NCBI GenBank assembly: GCA_964480525.1
Contig: CAYZOV010000002.1
Location: forward strand, 1 to 64,000
Direction: 5' to 3'
DNA: 64,000 bases
Origin: JAAZZIT01 sp964480525
GTDB lineage: Bacteria; Bacillota; Clostridia; Oscillospirales; Ruminococcaceae
In this document: positions 33,942 through 43,224 of the stretch, one piece after another
How the letters are laid out: each line of letters starts with the position of its first letter
How positions within the stretch are numbered: the first letter of the stretch is position 1
Notes under the pieces: model-generated
Told to the model about the DNA's origin: nothing
The model's database searches: none
The model's input: the letters and a program-made list of their open reading frames with translations, nothing else
Translations under genes and position numbers: made by a program

Positions 33942-34199
33942 ATGAAAACATTTAACTACACAATCAAGGACGAAATCGGTATCCACGCAAGACCGGCAGG
34001 TCTTTTGGCAAAGCAGGCAAAGTCATTCCAGAGTGAAATCACTCTGGAAAAGGACGGCAAAAGCGTTAGCTGTACAAAGCTTATGGCTCTTATGGGGCTT
34101 GGCGTAAAATGTGGCGACACCGTAACTATCACAGTAAACGGTGCAGACGAGGACGCTGCTGAAAAGGCAATGAAGGAATTTTTCGAGGCTAACCTCTAA
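33942..34199 (+). CDS. ptsH: Phosphocarrier protein HPr
   Basis: 85-aa cytosolic phosphocarrier passing phosphate from EI to EIIA. The active His15 is present (GIHARPAG). At the regulatory site, where Gram-positive HPr has Ser46 (GKSVNLKSIMG), this protein has Lys46 (GKSVSCTKLMA), with Thr45 before it. HPr kinase should therefore not be able to phosphorylate the usual position. GAAAGGAAG precedes ATG 33942. It lies 28 nt after ptsG and 36 nt before ptsI. Identity is certain; the lack of Ser46 is unusual for a Gram-positive. Confidence 0.95.
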   Translation: MKTFNYTIKDEIGIHARPAGLLAKQAKSFQSEITLEKDGKSVSCTKLMALMGLGVKCGDTVTITVNGADEDAAEKAMKEFFEANL

Positions 34200-34235
34200 T
34201 TTAAAGGCTTGACAAAAGGAAAGGGGCTGGTGCAA

Positions 34236-35873
34236 ATGACTATGTTCAAGGGAAAAGGCGTTTACGGTGCAATCGCTATGGGAAAGGTGAGCGTTTTCAA
34301 ACGTCAGGACATTCAGGTAAGACGTGTGAAAATCGAAAACTCCGAAGTGGAAATCGAAAAGCTTGAAAATGCAAAACAGCTTGCTATTTCACAGCTTGGG
34401 GAAATTTACGAAAAAGCGTTAAAGGAAGTTGGCGAAACTAACGCTGCGATTTTTGAAATTCATATGATGATGGTGGAGGACGAGGACTATAATGACGCAA
34501 TCATCGAAATGATTGAGGGTCAAAAGGTCAACGCAGAGTACGCCGTGGCTGTCACAGCCGACAATTTCGCCCAGATGTTTTCGGCAATGGACGACGCGTA
34601 TATGCAAGCCAGAGCTTCGGACGTGCGTGATATTTCAAACAGAATTATCCGTTGTATGAGCGACGCCAAAACTGCCGAGGAAACCTCGGACGAAAAAATG
34701 ATAATTTGTGCCGACGACCTTGCACCTAGCGAAACCGTTTCACTTGACAAGGACAAGGTGCTTGCGTTTGTCACAGCCCACGGTTCGTCAAATTCTCACA
34801 CCGCAATTTTGGCTAGAAATATGAATATCCCTGCGATTATCGGTGTAGGAAGCGAATTTTTAGAGCAAATCAAAAACGGCGATTTTGCTATTGCAGATGG
34901 ATTTACGGGAGAATTTATCCTAAACCCCAGCGAAGAAGAAATTTCGTCAGCAAGCGAAAAAATTAAAGCAGAGGCTGAGAAAAAACAGCTTTTGCAAAGC
35001 TTAAAGGGCAAAGAAAATATTACTCTTGACGGCAAAAAAATCAACATTTTCGCAAACATCGGAAGTGTGGAAAACATCGGTGCAGTGCTTTTAAATGACG
35101 CAGGTGGAATTGGGCTTTTCCGTTCGGAATTTATCTACCTCGAAAGCAAGGACTACCCGACCGAGGACGAACAGTATCGTATTTACAAGCGTGTTTTGGA
35201 AAGTATGGCGGGCAAAAAGGTCATTATCCGAACCCTTGACATCGGTGCCGACAAGCAGGTGGATTACTTTAACCTTGAAAAAGAGGAAAACCCTGCTCTT
35301 GGTATTCGTGCAATTAGACTTTGCCTAAATCGTCCCGAAATTTTCAAAACCCAGCTCCGTGCCTTGTACAGAGCTTCAATTTACGGAAAACTCGGCATAA
35401 TGTTTCCGATGATTACATCTGTTTGGGAAGTTGAGCGTGTTAAAGAAATCTGCGAAGAAGTCAAGGCGGAACTTAAACAGCAGGGAATAGAATACTCCGA
35501 TGACGTGGAAATCGGCATTATGATTGAAACCCCTGCGTCTGCAATCATCAGCGACAAGCTTGCTCCACTTGTTGACTTTTTCAGCGTTGGCACAAACGAT
35601 TTGACCCAGTACACATTGGCTGTGGACAGACAGAACCCTCACATTGAACAGTTCTGCGACACGCACCACGAAGCAATTTTGCGACTTATCGAAATGGCGA
35701 CCGAAAACGCTCACAAGCACGGTGCGTGGATTGGAATTTGCGGCGAGCTTGGTGCAGACGTCACCCTCACAAAGGAATTTTTGCGAATGGGCGTAGACGA
35801 ACTTTCTGTTTCTCCGTCATTTGTGTTAAAACTCCGTGACGTGGTGCGCAAAACCGATTTGTCAAAGGAATAA
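34236..35873 (+). CDS. ptsI: Phosphoenolpyruvate-protein phosphotransferase (Enzyme I)
   Basis: 545 aa. Starts the PTS relay by moving phosphate from PEP to HPr. It has an N-terminal HPr-binding helical domain, the phospho-His188 domain (AHGSSNSHTAILARNMNIPAI), and the C-terminal PEP-binding barrel with GIGLFRSEFIYL, GIRAIRL, MIETPAS, FFSVGTNDLTQYTLAVDR and GICGELGAD. The His loop lacks the Gly-Gly of the enteric enzyme but matches clostridial EI. ATG 34236 follows AAAGGGG at 9 nt; an in-frame TTG at 34209 lies before that site. Length is slightly short (575 in E. coli). A strong terminator follows. Confidence 0.95.
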   Translation: MTMFKGKGVYGAIAMGKVSVFKRQDIQVRRVKIENSEVEIEKLENAKQLAISQLGEIYEKALKEVGETNAAIFEIHMMMVEDEDYNDAIIEMIEGQKVNAEYAVAVTADNFAQMFSAMDDAYMQARASDVRDISNRIIRCMSDAKTAEETSDEKMIICADDLAPSETVSLDKDKVLAFVTAHGSSNSHTAILARNMNIPAIIGVGSEFLEQIKNGDFAIADGFTGEFILNPSEEEISSASEKIKAEAEKKQLLQSLKGKENITLDGKKINIFANIGSVENIGAVLLNDAGGIGLFRSEFIYLESKDYPTEDEQYRIYKRVLESMAGKKVIIRTLDIGADKQVDYFNLEKEENPALGIRAIRLCLNRPEIFKTQLRALYRASIYGKLGIMFPMITSVWEVERVKEICEEVKAELKQQGIEYSDDVEIGIMIETPASAIISDKLAPLVDFFSVGTNDLTQYTLAVDRQNPHIEQFCDTHHEAILRLIEMATENAHKHGAWIGICGELGADVTLTKEFLRMGVDELSVSPSFVLKLRDVVRKTDLSKE

Positions 35874-35912
35874 TTTAAACAAAAAAATCATAACTAACCC
35901 CTTAAATACAAC

Positions 35913-35944
35913 AAAAACCACCTGCTTTAAAACAGGTGGTTTTT
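35913..35944. terminator. Terminator of the PTS operon (bidirectional)
   Basis: A 12-bp stem AAAAACCACCTG / CAGGTGGTTTTT with an 8-nt loop, between convergent ptsI and potD. Confidence 0.9.
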
Positions 35945-35956
35945 TCATATCAAAAG

Positions 35957-37219
35957 CTAAATGTAATCACGCTTTTTCTTAATTATTCTTCTGACTATTA
36001 CAAATCCCGACACAGCAAGACAGCCCAAAAGCATTATCGGAATAGCCCATTTGTTTTGGTCGCCCGAAATTTTTATGTTCGTCCACAGTTCGTCAATGTA
36101 TCGGTTTGTTTCGGCTGACAAATTTTTAAATGTTTCGGTTTTTTCTACCAAAAAATCGTCAGACGGATAAAGAATAGGATTGTTTTTTGTTTCTTCGTCA
36201 AGCAAAGCATACGCTCCGGTATGTGGTGTGGAATAGCAAATGTATTCGATATTTTCCAAAGCTACTTCGGTTTCGTACATATAGTTTATGAACATTTCCG
36301 CAGCTTCTTTTTTAATTTCGGCTTCTTTGCGTTTTTCGGCATTTGAAGAACGCAAAGCATTGTTTTTCGGAATACACATTGCGTCCGAGAAAAGGTTTGT
36401 GCCTTCTTCGGGGGTAACAATTTCAATGTTCGGGTTAGTTTCCTGAATCATAAATGCGTCGCCGACGTAATACGGTGCAATAAACGCATTGGAATTTCCC
36501 ATTTTTTCGTAAACCTCGTCCATTACATACGCCTGAACAAGCGGTTTTTGCTCAATTAACAAATCCGACGCAGCCTTTAATTCGTCCTTGTTTTCGGTGT
36601 TAAGAGAGTACCCCAATCTGATTAAAGCAATCGCCATAGCGTCACGGGGGTTGTTAAACATCAAAATCTGACCGCTGTATTTTTCGTCCCAGAGTGCCGA
36701 CCAGCTTGTAATTTCTTCATCAATCATTGACGAATCGTACATCAGACAAACCGTACTCCATGTGTAAATTGCGGAATATTCGTTTGTCGGGTCATAGTCG
36801 GGGTTTTTAAACTTTTCGTCGCAGTATTTTTCAAAATTCGGCACGTTGTCGAAATTGATTTTTTCCAGCATATCTTCTTCGATAAGTTTTCCAATCATAT
36901 AATCCGACGGAATAATTATGTCGTACTGGCTTTTTCCGCTTTTTAAAACGGAATACATATCTTCGTTTGACGGGTATGTGGTGTATTCAACCTCAATTCC
37001 CGTCAGCTTTTCAAATTCGCCGATTACGTCCAAAGACCCCTCCGAACCGTCGGAAATGTATTCGCCCCAGTTAAACACACGAATAGTTACGTCTTTTCCT
37101 TTGAATCTGCCGTAATCGTACCCGCCGTCCACGCTGACGTCGGCAAAAGCGGTTACGTTAAACACATTTAGTGCAAAAATGCAAGCAAGGGCAGATGACA
37201 AAATGTTTTTTAATTTCAT
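35957..37219 (-). CDS. potD: Spermidine/putrescine-binding protein PotD with C-terminal membrane anchor
   Basis: 420-aa solute-binding protein of the polyamine ABC importer. A signal peptide (about 1-27, ending FNVTAFAD) has no lipobox Cys. The mature part shows the PotD/PotF fold: VFNWGEYISDG, YDIIIPSDYMIGKL, WSALWDEKYSGQI and APYYVGDAF. Unlike typical Gram-positive PotD lipoproteins, it ends in a membrane helix (WAIPIMLLGCLAVSGFVIV) followed by RRIIKKKRDYI, so it is tethered by its C-terminus. GGGAGG precedes ATG 37219. It is last in the potABCD operon, starting 1 nt past the potC stop. Confidence 0.92.
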   Translation of the reverse strand: MKLKNILSSALACIFALNVFNVTAFADVSVDGGYDYGRFKGKDVTIRVFNWGEYISDGSEGSLDVIGEFEKLTGIEVEYTTYPSNEDMYSVLKSGKSQYDIIIPSDYMIGKLIEEDMLEKINFDNVPNFEKYCDEKFKNPDYDPTNEYSAIYTWSTVCLMYDSSMIDEEITSWSALWDEKYSGQILMFNNPRDAMAIALIRLGYSLNTENKDELKAASDLLIEQKPLVQAYVMDEVYEKMGNSNAFIAPYYVGDAFMIQETNPNIEIVTPEEGTNLFSDAMCIPKNNALRSSNAEKRKEAEIKKEAAEMFINYMYETEVALENIEYICYSTPHTGAYALLDEETKNNPILYPSDDFLVEKTETFKNLSAETNRYIDELWTNIKISGDQNKWAIPIMLLGCLAVSGFVIVRRIIKKKRDYI

Positions 37220-37220
37220 T

Positions 37221-38030
37221 TTATAAATCCTCCCTTTCAAGCTTTCTGACACGACTTTCTTCGATAACGTTTTTGATTATGAGAATCAACAGAACGCATA
37301 CAAACATAATTGTTGAAAGAGCGTTGATTTGCGGATTGATTTTTCTTCTGACCATGGAATAAATCGTTATGGATAGTGTCTGTGACGACGCACCCGCCGT
37401 AAAATACGAAATAACAAAGTCGTCGATTGAATATGTCATAGCCATAAGGAATCCCGAAATTACGCCCGGCATAATTTCAGGCAAAACCGCCTTCCAAAAC
37501 GCCTGAAAAGGCGAACACCCCAAGTCTTGCGCTGCTTCGTACAGGTGAGGGTTCATTTGTCTTAATTTCGGCATAACGCTTAAAATAACATACGGCGTAC
37601 TAAAGGTTATGTGTCCGATAACAAGGGTAACAAATCCAAATTCAAAATCAATAAAGTTTCTGAAAAAGATGAAAAGAAGCATCATTGAAATACCCGTAAC
37701 AATTTCAGGGTTAAGAATCGGAATATAGTTTATGTTCATAACGATTGTGCGTGAAACCTTTTTCATTCTGTGAATACCAAGCGCCGCCATTGTTCCCAAA
37801 ATTGTGGAAATAACCGTTGAAACAAACGCCACTTGCAAAGTTGTAACAAGGGACGAAATAATCAAATCGTTGTGCAAAAGTTCTTTGTACCATTTCAGAG
37901 AAAATCCCGTGAAAGTCGAACCTTTTTTGGATTCGTTAAAACTGAAAACGATAAGAACTATGATAGGCAGGTACAAAAACAAAAAGATAAGGAAAAGGTA
38001 GAGTTTTGAAAACAGTTTTTTGAAATTCAT
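37221..38030 (-). CDS. potC: Spermidine/putrescine ABC transporter permease PotC
   Basis: 269 aa with six predicted membrane helices. The binding-protein-dependent permease EAA loop is visible (YEAAQDLGCSPFQAFWKAVLPEIMPG, about residues 165-190), where the ATPase PotA docks. The N-terminus (LFLFLYLPIIVLIVFSFNESKK) is typical of PotC/PotI. It overlaps the potB end by 4 nt (ATGA), so the two are translationally coupled and form the permease heterodimer. Confidence 0.93.
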   Translation of the reverse strand: MNFKKLFSKLYLFLIFLFLYLPIIVLIVFSFNESKKGSTFTGFSLKWYKELLHNDLIISSLVTTLQVAFVSTVISTILGTMAALGIHRMKKVSRTIVMNINYIPILNPEIVTGISMMLLFIFFRNFIDFEFGFVTLVIGHITFSTPYVILSVMPKLRQMNPHLYEAAQDLGCSPFQAFWKAVLPEIMPGVISGFLMAMTYSIDDFVISYFTAGASSQTLSITIYSMVRRKINPQINALSTIMFVCVLLILIIKNVIEESRVRKLEREDL

Positions 38031-38842
38031 ATAATCATACCCTCCATTTCTTCGTCGTCGCCGAACTGGTTCATAAGTGCCATAATCATCAAAATGAAAA
38101 CCATCAGCACAATAGAAATAGAAGCGCCCAAGTTAAGGTTGTACGAAGTACCCAAAATCTGCTGTTCGATAAGGTCACCGATAAGCATATTCGAGCCGCC
38201 GCCCAACATTCTTGAAATTATAAACGTAGAAACCGACGGAACAAACACCATCGTAATACCCGTCATAATTCCCGATTTACTAAGAGGAATTATAACTTTC
38301 ATAAGAACCTGTCGACCGCTACTGCCCAAATCCTGTGCCGCTTCGATTACGGATTTATCAATCTTTGTCATGACCGAATACAAAGGCAGAATCATAAACG
38401 GCAAATAGTTGTACACCATGCCCAAAACGATAGCGCCCTGTGTGTTTATCATTTCAAAAGGTCCAAGACCGAAAAATCCCAAAATTTTGTTAATTACGCC
38501 GTTTGTTTCCAAAAGGGTCATCCAAGCGTAAGTTCTCAAAAGAAAGTTCATCCACATCGGAAGCATTACAAGTAAAAGCATTGTGGATTGTTTTCTTGTT
38601 TCCAATCTGGAAAGAATATAAGCCAAAGGGTACGCAATAACAAGACACACCGCCGTTGCGATTACGGAAAGCCATATTGAACGGAAGAATATGTTTGTGT
38701 ATTGTCCCATTTTTGACAGATTATCAATAGAAAAATTGCCGTCAAAGTCGGTTAAACCGTAATAAAAAACCAATCCTAACGGCACAACAACAAAAACTGC
38801 CATCCATACCAAATATGGGGCAGCAGCAAGTTTATTTTTCAT
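38027..38842 (-). CDS. potB: Spermidine/putrescine ABC transporter permease PotB
   Basis: 271 aa, six predicted membrane helices, EAA loop IEAAQDLGSSGRQVLMKVIIP (about 175-195). N-terminal AAPYLVWMAVFVVVPLGLVFYYGLTD is the usual PotB start. It lies 24 nt downstream of potA. ATG 38842 has GAAAGGAAATG-type ribosome sequence. Forms the channel with PotC. Confidence 0.93.
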   Translation of the reverse strand: MKNKLAAAPYLVWMAVFVVVPLGLVFYYGLTDFDGNFSIDNLSKMGQYTNIFFRSIWLSVIATAVCLVIAYPLAYILSRLETRKQSTMLLLVMLPMWMNFLLRTYAWMTLLETNGVINKILGFFGLGPFEMINTQGAIVLGMVYNYLPFMILPLYSVMTKIDKSVIEAAQDLGSSGRQVLMKVIIPLSKSGIMTGITMVFVPSVSTFIISRMLGGGSNMLIGDLIEQQILGTSYNLNLGASISIVLMVFILMIMALMNQFGDDEEMEGMII

Positions 38843-38866
38843 ATGCCCATTTCCTTTCGGTATAGA

Positions 38867-39919
38867 TTATTCAACTGTTTTGTGCATGATATGAATGTCC
38901 ATCGGCGCAATTCTCATGCCGACGTTTGTGCCGACTTCTTCGCACTTTGTGGAATGAACAAGCCATTTAAAATCAAGGCTGTCGATAACCATTTCGTAAT
39001 GAACGCCCTTGAAAATAACGCTTTCGACCACGCCCTCAATATGCCCCTGAATCGTCGGAACAATTTCAATATCTTCCGGTCTTATAACCACATCGACCAT
39101 TTCGTTTGTGTCAAAACCTCTGTCAACGCACTCAAATTCTTTTCCCGCAAATTCTACAAGAAAATCTTTTTTCATCATGCCGTTGACAATGTTGCTTTCG
39201 CCGATAAAATCGGCAACAAAAGCGTTCACAGGTTCGTTGTAAATATCCACGGGCGTACCCACCTGCTGAATATTTCCGTCTTTCATAACCACCACCGTGT
39301 CGCTCATGGTCAAAGCTTCTTCTTGGTCGTGTGTAACGTAGATAAACGTAATTTCAAGGCTCTGTTGAATTTTCTTTAACTCAACCTGCATTTCTTTTCT
39401 TAATTTTAAGTCCAAAGCCCCCAAAGGTTCGTCCAAAAGCAAAACTTTCGGCTGATTAACCAAAGCTCTGGCAATTGCAACTCTCTGTTGCTGACCGCCC
39501 GAAAGTTTAAGAATAGAACGTTTTTCGTAACCTTCAAGGTTTACCAGTTTAAGCATTTCCTTAACTTTTGCCTTAATTTCGCTTGCAGGCAATTTTTTAA
39601 GTTTCAATCCGAACGCAATGTTGTCGTACACATTAAGGTGTGGGAACAAAGCGTATCTTTGGAACACCGTGTTTACGTTACGTTTGTGCGGGGGAACGTC
39701 GTTGATTCTTTCCCCACCGAAGAATACATCTCCGCTGTCGGCGTTCAAAAAACCGCCGATAATTCTCAAAGTCGTGGTCTTTCCACAGCCTGATGGTCCC
39801 AAAAGCGTAACAAATTCTTTGTCCTTTATGTCAAGGTTAATACTTTTAAGAATCTGTTCGCCGTCAAATTCAACCACAATGTCTTTCAGGCTGATTATTG
39901 TACCGTTATTGTTTTCCAT
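38867..39919 (-). CDS. potA: Spermidine/putrescine ABC transporter ATPase PotA
   Basis: 350 aa. ABC ATPase domain with Walker A GPSGCGKTTT, Q-loop VFQRYALFPHLNV, signature LSGGQQQRVAIARAL, Walker B VLLLDEPLGALD and switch His YVTHDQEEAL. The C-terminal TOBE-type regulatory domain (about 245-350) is complete. ATG 39919 with AAAGGCGG is preferred over a frame that runs back to 40012 across the promoter. It is first in potABCD. The sequence shows no polyamine-responsive site. Confidence 0.94.
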   Translation of the reverse strand: MENNNGTIISLKDIVVEFDGEQILKSINLDIKDKEFVTLLGPSGCGKTTTLRIIGGFLNADSGDVFFGGERINDVPPHKRNVNTVFQRYALFPHLNVYDNIAFGLKLKKLPASEIKAKVKEMLKLVNLEGYEKRSILKLSGGQQQRVAIARALVNQPKVLLLDEPLGALDLKLRKEMQVELKKIQQSLEITFIYVTHDQEEALTMSDTVVVMKDGNIQQVGTPVDIYNEPVNAFVADFIGESNIVNGMMKKDFLVEFAGKEFECVDRGFDTNEMVDVVIRPEDIEIVPTIQGHIEGVVESVIFKGVHYEMVIDSLDFKWLVHSTKCEEVGTNVGMRIAPMDIHIMHKTVE

Positions 39920-39990
39920 AGCATTACCGCCTTTCGCAAAAAAATGATATGCAATAAAAATACAATTTCGCAGATATTGCAACATATATA

Positions 39991-40019
39991 AATATAGAGA
40001 AAAATCAAGCATTTGTCAA
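39991..40019 (-). promoter_or_regulatory. Sigma-A promoter for potABCD
   Basis: Minus strand TTGACA, 17-bp spacer, TATATT. Confidence 0.8.
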
Positions 40020-40045
40020 GCTTTTTTGAGAAATTTATAAAAAAA

Positions 40046-40081
40046 TCGCAAAATTCCACGAAAAACGGCGAAATTTTGCGA
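40046..40081 (-). terminator. Terminator after the 40115 lipoprotein
   Basis: TCGCAAAATT / AATTTTGCGA stem with 16-nt loop and a minus-strand T run. Confidence 0.65.
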
Positions 40082-40114
40082 AATTTAACGAAAAAAGGCG
40101 TTTTTTTAAAACTT

Positions 40115-40972
40115 CTACTTTAACAAACTCTCTCCCAACAGCAAAATATCATCAATTTCCGCCAAATCGACCTTTCTGTCGTCGTCAAAAGAGTAAATTG
40201 CGGTGTATTGGTCAAGGTGGTTGCCCTCGTCGTCGGTGTTGTGCAGGTCGGAAACGCTGTCAAATTTTATTTGTGTGCCTGCTTTTGTGACCAAAACAAT
40301 GTCGTCAACGGACGGTTTTGCTCCCAAAACGTTCAGAGCGTCAGAAAACGAAGCGTTAGAACCGCTGACAACTAACATTCCCGCTCCATTTTGGGAATAA
40401 TCAAAACAATAATTTCCGAAATCGACGTCGGTTTTTGCACTTATTTCAAGTTTGCCTTTAAAAACCACTTCGTCGGTGTATTCGTCATATCCTACAAAAT
40501 CGGTTTCGTTCTCAGGTTCTCTTAACTTGTTGAAATTCTCAACCGACACATAAATCTCCGAGCCTTTTTTTACAAAACCCCCGTTAAACGAAACGGACAT
40601 ACTTATGTTTTCCCCCGAAACAATAATGTAGGCTATGTTCTCAATATTAACCTCTTTGCCGTTTACGGTGGCGGTTACGTTGGGGGAAGAATATGTTCCG
40701 TCGGGTACGTCAAGGGTGTTTTTGGCGTTTATCACCGAGAAAAATACGTTTGAATAATCGCTGTAAATATTCATATCCATAATGTTTTCAAACGTGTTTG
40801 AAACAATTTCGCAGGATATGTTTTCGGCGGTTGAAACAATAGGGCGTGAAACGGACAGGGAATTGTCCGTTGTGGTTTTTGTCTTATCCGAAGAACCGTC
40901 GTTGTTGCAAGCGCCAAACGAAAGGGCGGTCAGGGCAAAAAACGCAGTTAAAATCACTTTGTTTATTTTCAT
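40115..40972 (-). CDS. Lipoprotein, unknown function
   Basis: 285 aa. Signal peptide with lipobox (LSFGAC, Cys about 21), a short Lys/Thr linker, then two beta-rich parts of about 115 residues each (EIVSNTFENIMDMNIYSDYSNVFFSV ...; DVDFGNYCFDYSQNGAGMLVVSG ...). No family is recognised. ATG 40972 has AGAGG; the frame running to 41017 crosses the promoter. It is monocistronic and divergent from the ABC-2 exporter operon, with back-to-back promoters 26 bp apart, so the two may be regulated together. Confidence 0.7.
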   Translation of the reverse strand: MKINKVILTAFFALTALSFGACNNDGSSDKTKTTTDNSLSVSRPIVSTAENISCEIVSNTFENIMDMNIYSDYSNVFFSVINAKNTLDVPDGTYSSPNVTATVNGKEVNIENIAYIIVSGENISMSVSFNGGFVKKGSEIYVSVENFNKLREPENETDFVGYDEYTDEVVFKGKLEISAKTDVDFGNYCFDYSQNGAGMLVVSGSNASFSDALNVLGAKPSVDDIVLVTKAGTQIKFDSVSDLHNTDDEGNHLDQYTAIYSFDDDRKVDLAEIDDILLLGESLLK

Positions 40973-40988
40973 GGAAAAACCTCTTTTT

Positions 40989-41036
40989 AATGTAATTTTA
41001 CATTTAAATAATACCACATAAGAAAAGTATTGTCAA
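40989..41036 (-). promoter_or_regulatory. Promoter and inverted repeat for the 40115 lipoprotein
   Basis: Minus strand TTGACA, 17-bp spacer, TATTAT (41008-41036). Just downstream of the start point lies AATGTAA-TT-TTACATT (40989-41004), an operator-like dyad. Confidence 0.65.
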
Positions 41037-41062
41037 TCTTTTTTACAATAGATAACTTGTTG

Positions 41063-41091
41063 TTGACACCCAATAGTATGTGTGCTATAAT
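41063..41091 (+). promoter_or_regulatory. Consensus promoter for the ABC-2 exporter operon
   Basis: Perfect TTGACA, 17-bp spacer, TATAAT. Confidence 0.9.
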
Positions 41092-41131
41092 AAAACTGAA
41101 GTTACATTATAACATTGGGAGAGTGGATAAT

Positions 41132-42073
41132 TTGAGCGAAACTGTTGTAAAAATCGACAATCTTGTTAAAGAATACAAGGAATTAAGGGCGCTGGACGGG
41201 TTGTGCCTTGAAATCAAAAAAGGGGAGATTTTCGGACTTTTGGGGCCTAACGGCTCCGGCAAAACGACAACCATTAACTGTCTGTTGTCACTTTTGAGTT
41301 TTAACGAGGGAAATATCGAAATTTTCGGCGAAAAAATGACCCCCGTAAGTTACGAAATTAAACGGAAAATCGGTATTATTGCCCAAAATGTGGCGGTTTT
41401 TGACGAACTTTCGGTTAAGGAAAATATCGACTATTTTTGCGGACTTTATATCACAGACAAGGAAAAACGCAAACAGTATGTCAACGAAGCCATAGAATTT
41501 GCGGGGCTTGAAGATTATGTTAAATTTAAACCCAAAAAACTGTCGGGCGGACTTTTGCGCAGATTAAACATTGCTTGCGGAATCGCTCACAAACCGGAAC
41601 TTATCATTCTTGACGAACCGACTGTTGCGGTAGACCCCCAGAGCCGAAACAAAATTCTGGAGGGAATTGTTGAACTTAACAAAGGCGGAGCTACGATAAT
41701 TTACACGTCGCATTATATGGAAGAAGTTGAACAAATTTGCACCCGAATTGCGATTATGGACAAGGGCAAAAAAATTGCGGAGGGAACAAACGAAGAACTT
41801 AAAAAGCTTGTAAAAAATACCGAAACGGTGGAAATTGAAATTCAAAATCCAAAGGACGAAATCAAAGGTCAGATTGGAATTTTGCCACACGTTTATCAGG
41901 TGGAATACAAAGACGGCAAACTTTGTGTTAAGTGCAGCGGCGGAAAACACAATCTTATGAGAATACTTGAAGTTTTGCAGAAAAACGACGTGCATTTCGG
42001 CAGAGTTATTTCCGAAGTCCCGACGTTAAACGACGTTTTTCTGGAGATTACGGGCAAACAACTCAGGGATTAA
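41132..42073 (+). CDS. ABC-2 type exporter, ATPase subunit (NatA/CcmA-like)
   Basis: 313 aa: ATPase domain with Walker A GPNGSGKTTT, signature LSGGLLRRLNIACG, Walker B LIILDEPTVAVDP and switch His YTSHYMEE. A ~85-residue C-terminal domain follows. The start is TTG 41132 (MSETVVKIDN) with GGGAGAG 8 nt upstream; a longer frame from 41030 would cover the promoter. The two following genes encode the membrane subunits, so this is a complete exporter (drug, Na+, lipid or peptide; substrate not visible). Confidence 0.88.
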   Translation: MSETVVKIDNLVKEYKELRALDGLCLEIKKGEIFGLLGPNGSGKTTTINCLLSLLSFNEGNIEIFGEKMTPVSYEIKRKIGIIAQNVAVFDELSVKENIDYFCGLYITDKEKRKQYVNEAIEFAGLEDYVKFKPKKLSGGLLRRLNIACGIAHKPELIILDEPTVAVDPQSRNKILEGIVELNKGGATIIYTSHYMEEVEQICTRIAIMDKGKKIAEGTNEELKKLVKNTETVEIEIQNPKDEIKGQIGILPHVYQVEYKDGKLCVKCSGGKHNLMRILEVLQKNDVHFGRVISEVPTLNDVFLEITGKQLRD

Positions 42074-42085
42074 AAGGGGTAGAAT

Positions 42086-43210
42086 ATGTTTTTACATAAT
42101 TTTAAATATGAATTTAAAACCACGGTTTTGCAAAAAGATATTGTGTTTTGGGTAATACTTTTTCCTATAATTTTGGGAACGCTTTTCAAAGTGGCGTTTG
42201 GAAATATTACGGAGCAGACAAAATTCAATGCTGTTCCCGTGGCGGTTGTGAACATTGGCGAAAACGAAATTTTCCAAAACGTTTTGGACGAAGTTTCGGA
42301 CGGCGAAAACCCTCTTTTGAAAGTTACGAAATGCGACGAAAACAAGGCGTTGAAGCTTTTGGACGAACACAAAATCGACGGTGTAATTTATGCTGACGAC
42401 TTGTCCGTGACCACATATACAAGTGGGATTAACCAGACAATTGTAAAAAGTTTTTTGGAACAGTATAAATCAAGCGAAGCCGTAATTAAAGATACCATTG
42501 CTAACAATCCTCAAAAAATCGGGGAAGTGTCACAGGTTTTTTATGACGACAGAGTTATTAACGAAAGCGTAAAACTCACCGACGGAAAATGGGACGAAAT
42601 GGTAAATTATTTTTATAACCTTATTGCTATGACAGGGCTGTTTTGCAGTTATATCGGGTTGTCGGTGTGCGTGAAAAATCAGGGGAATATTTCGGATTTG
42701 GGCGCACGAAAGTGTTGCAGTCCCGTAAAAAAATCCGTGTCTGTCGCAGCAGGTCTTTGTGCGGCGCTTTTTATCAGCGGAATTTGCATGGTAATTTGCG
42801 TAACTTTTTTAAGGTTCGGTCTTGGAATTTATTTCGGAAACAGGCTTTTGTTGGTGTATTTTACGGCGATTATGTCGGGTTTTATCGGCGTGGGTCTGGG
42901 ATTTTTTGTGGGTGCAATCAGTAAAATGAAAGAAAGCGCCAAAATCGGTATGCTTACTTGCGTGTCGCTGTTTTTGTGCTTTTTAAGCGGACTTATGGTT
43001 TCGCAAATGAAAGGTATTGTGGAAAACAAAATGCCGATTTTCAACGACGTAAACCCGTCGGCGATTATTACGGACGCTTTTTGCTGTCTTAATGTGTACG
43101 ACGATTTGAAAATTTATGTTGCAAAAATTTTGTCAATGCTTGTGGAATGTGTGATTTTCTTCGCTTTGGGATTTTTCCTGACGAGAAAAAGGAAGTACGA
43201 TTCATTGTAA
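42086..43210 (+). CDS. ABC-2 type exporter, permease subunit 1
   Basis: 374 aa with the ABC-2 (YhgE/NatB-like) layout: one N-terminal membrane helix (about 18-40), a large outside domain (about 50-180) and five C-terminal helices (about 185-370). ATG 42086 has AAAAGGGG. It lies 12 nt after the ATPase and 14 nt before the second permease, which has the same layout, so the channel is probably a heterodimer. Confidence 0.85.
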   Translation: MFLHNFKYEFKTTVLQKDIVFWVILFPIILGTLFKVAFGNITEQTKFNAVPVAVVNIGENEIFQNVLDEVSDGENPLLKVTKCDENKALKLLDEHKIDGVIYADDLSVTTYTSGINQTIVKSFLEQYKSSEAVIKDTIANNPQKIGEVSQVFYDDRVINESVKLTDGKWDEMVNYFYNLIAMTGLFCSYIGLSVCVKNQGNISDLGARKCCSPVKKSVSVAAGLCAALFISGICMVICVTFLRFGLGIYFGNRLLLVYFTAIMSGFIGVGLGFFVGAISKMKESAKIGMLTCVSLFLCFLSGLMVSQMKGIVENKMPIFNDVNPSAIITDAFCCLNVYDDLKIYVAKILSMLVECVIFFALGFFLTRKRKYDSL

Positions 43211-43224
43211 ATGGGGGAGAATTT

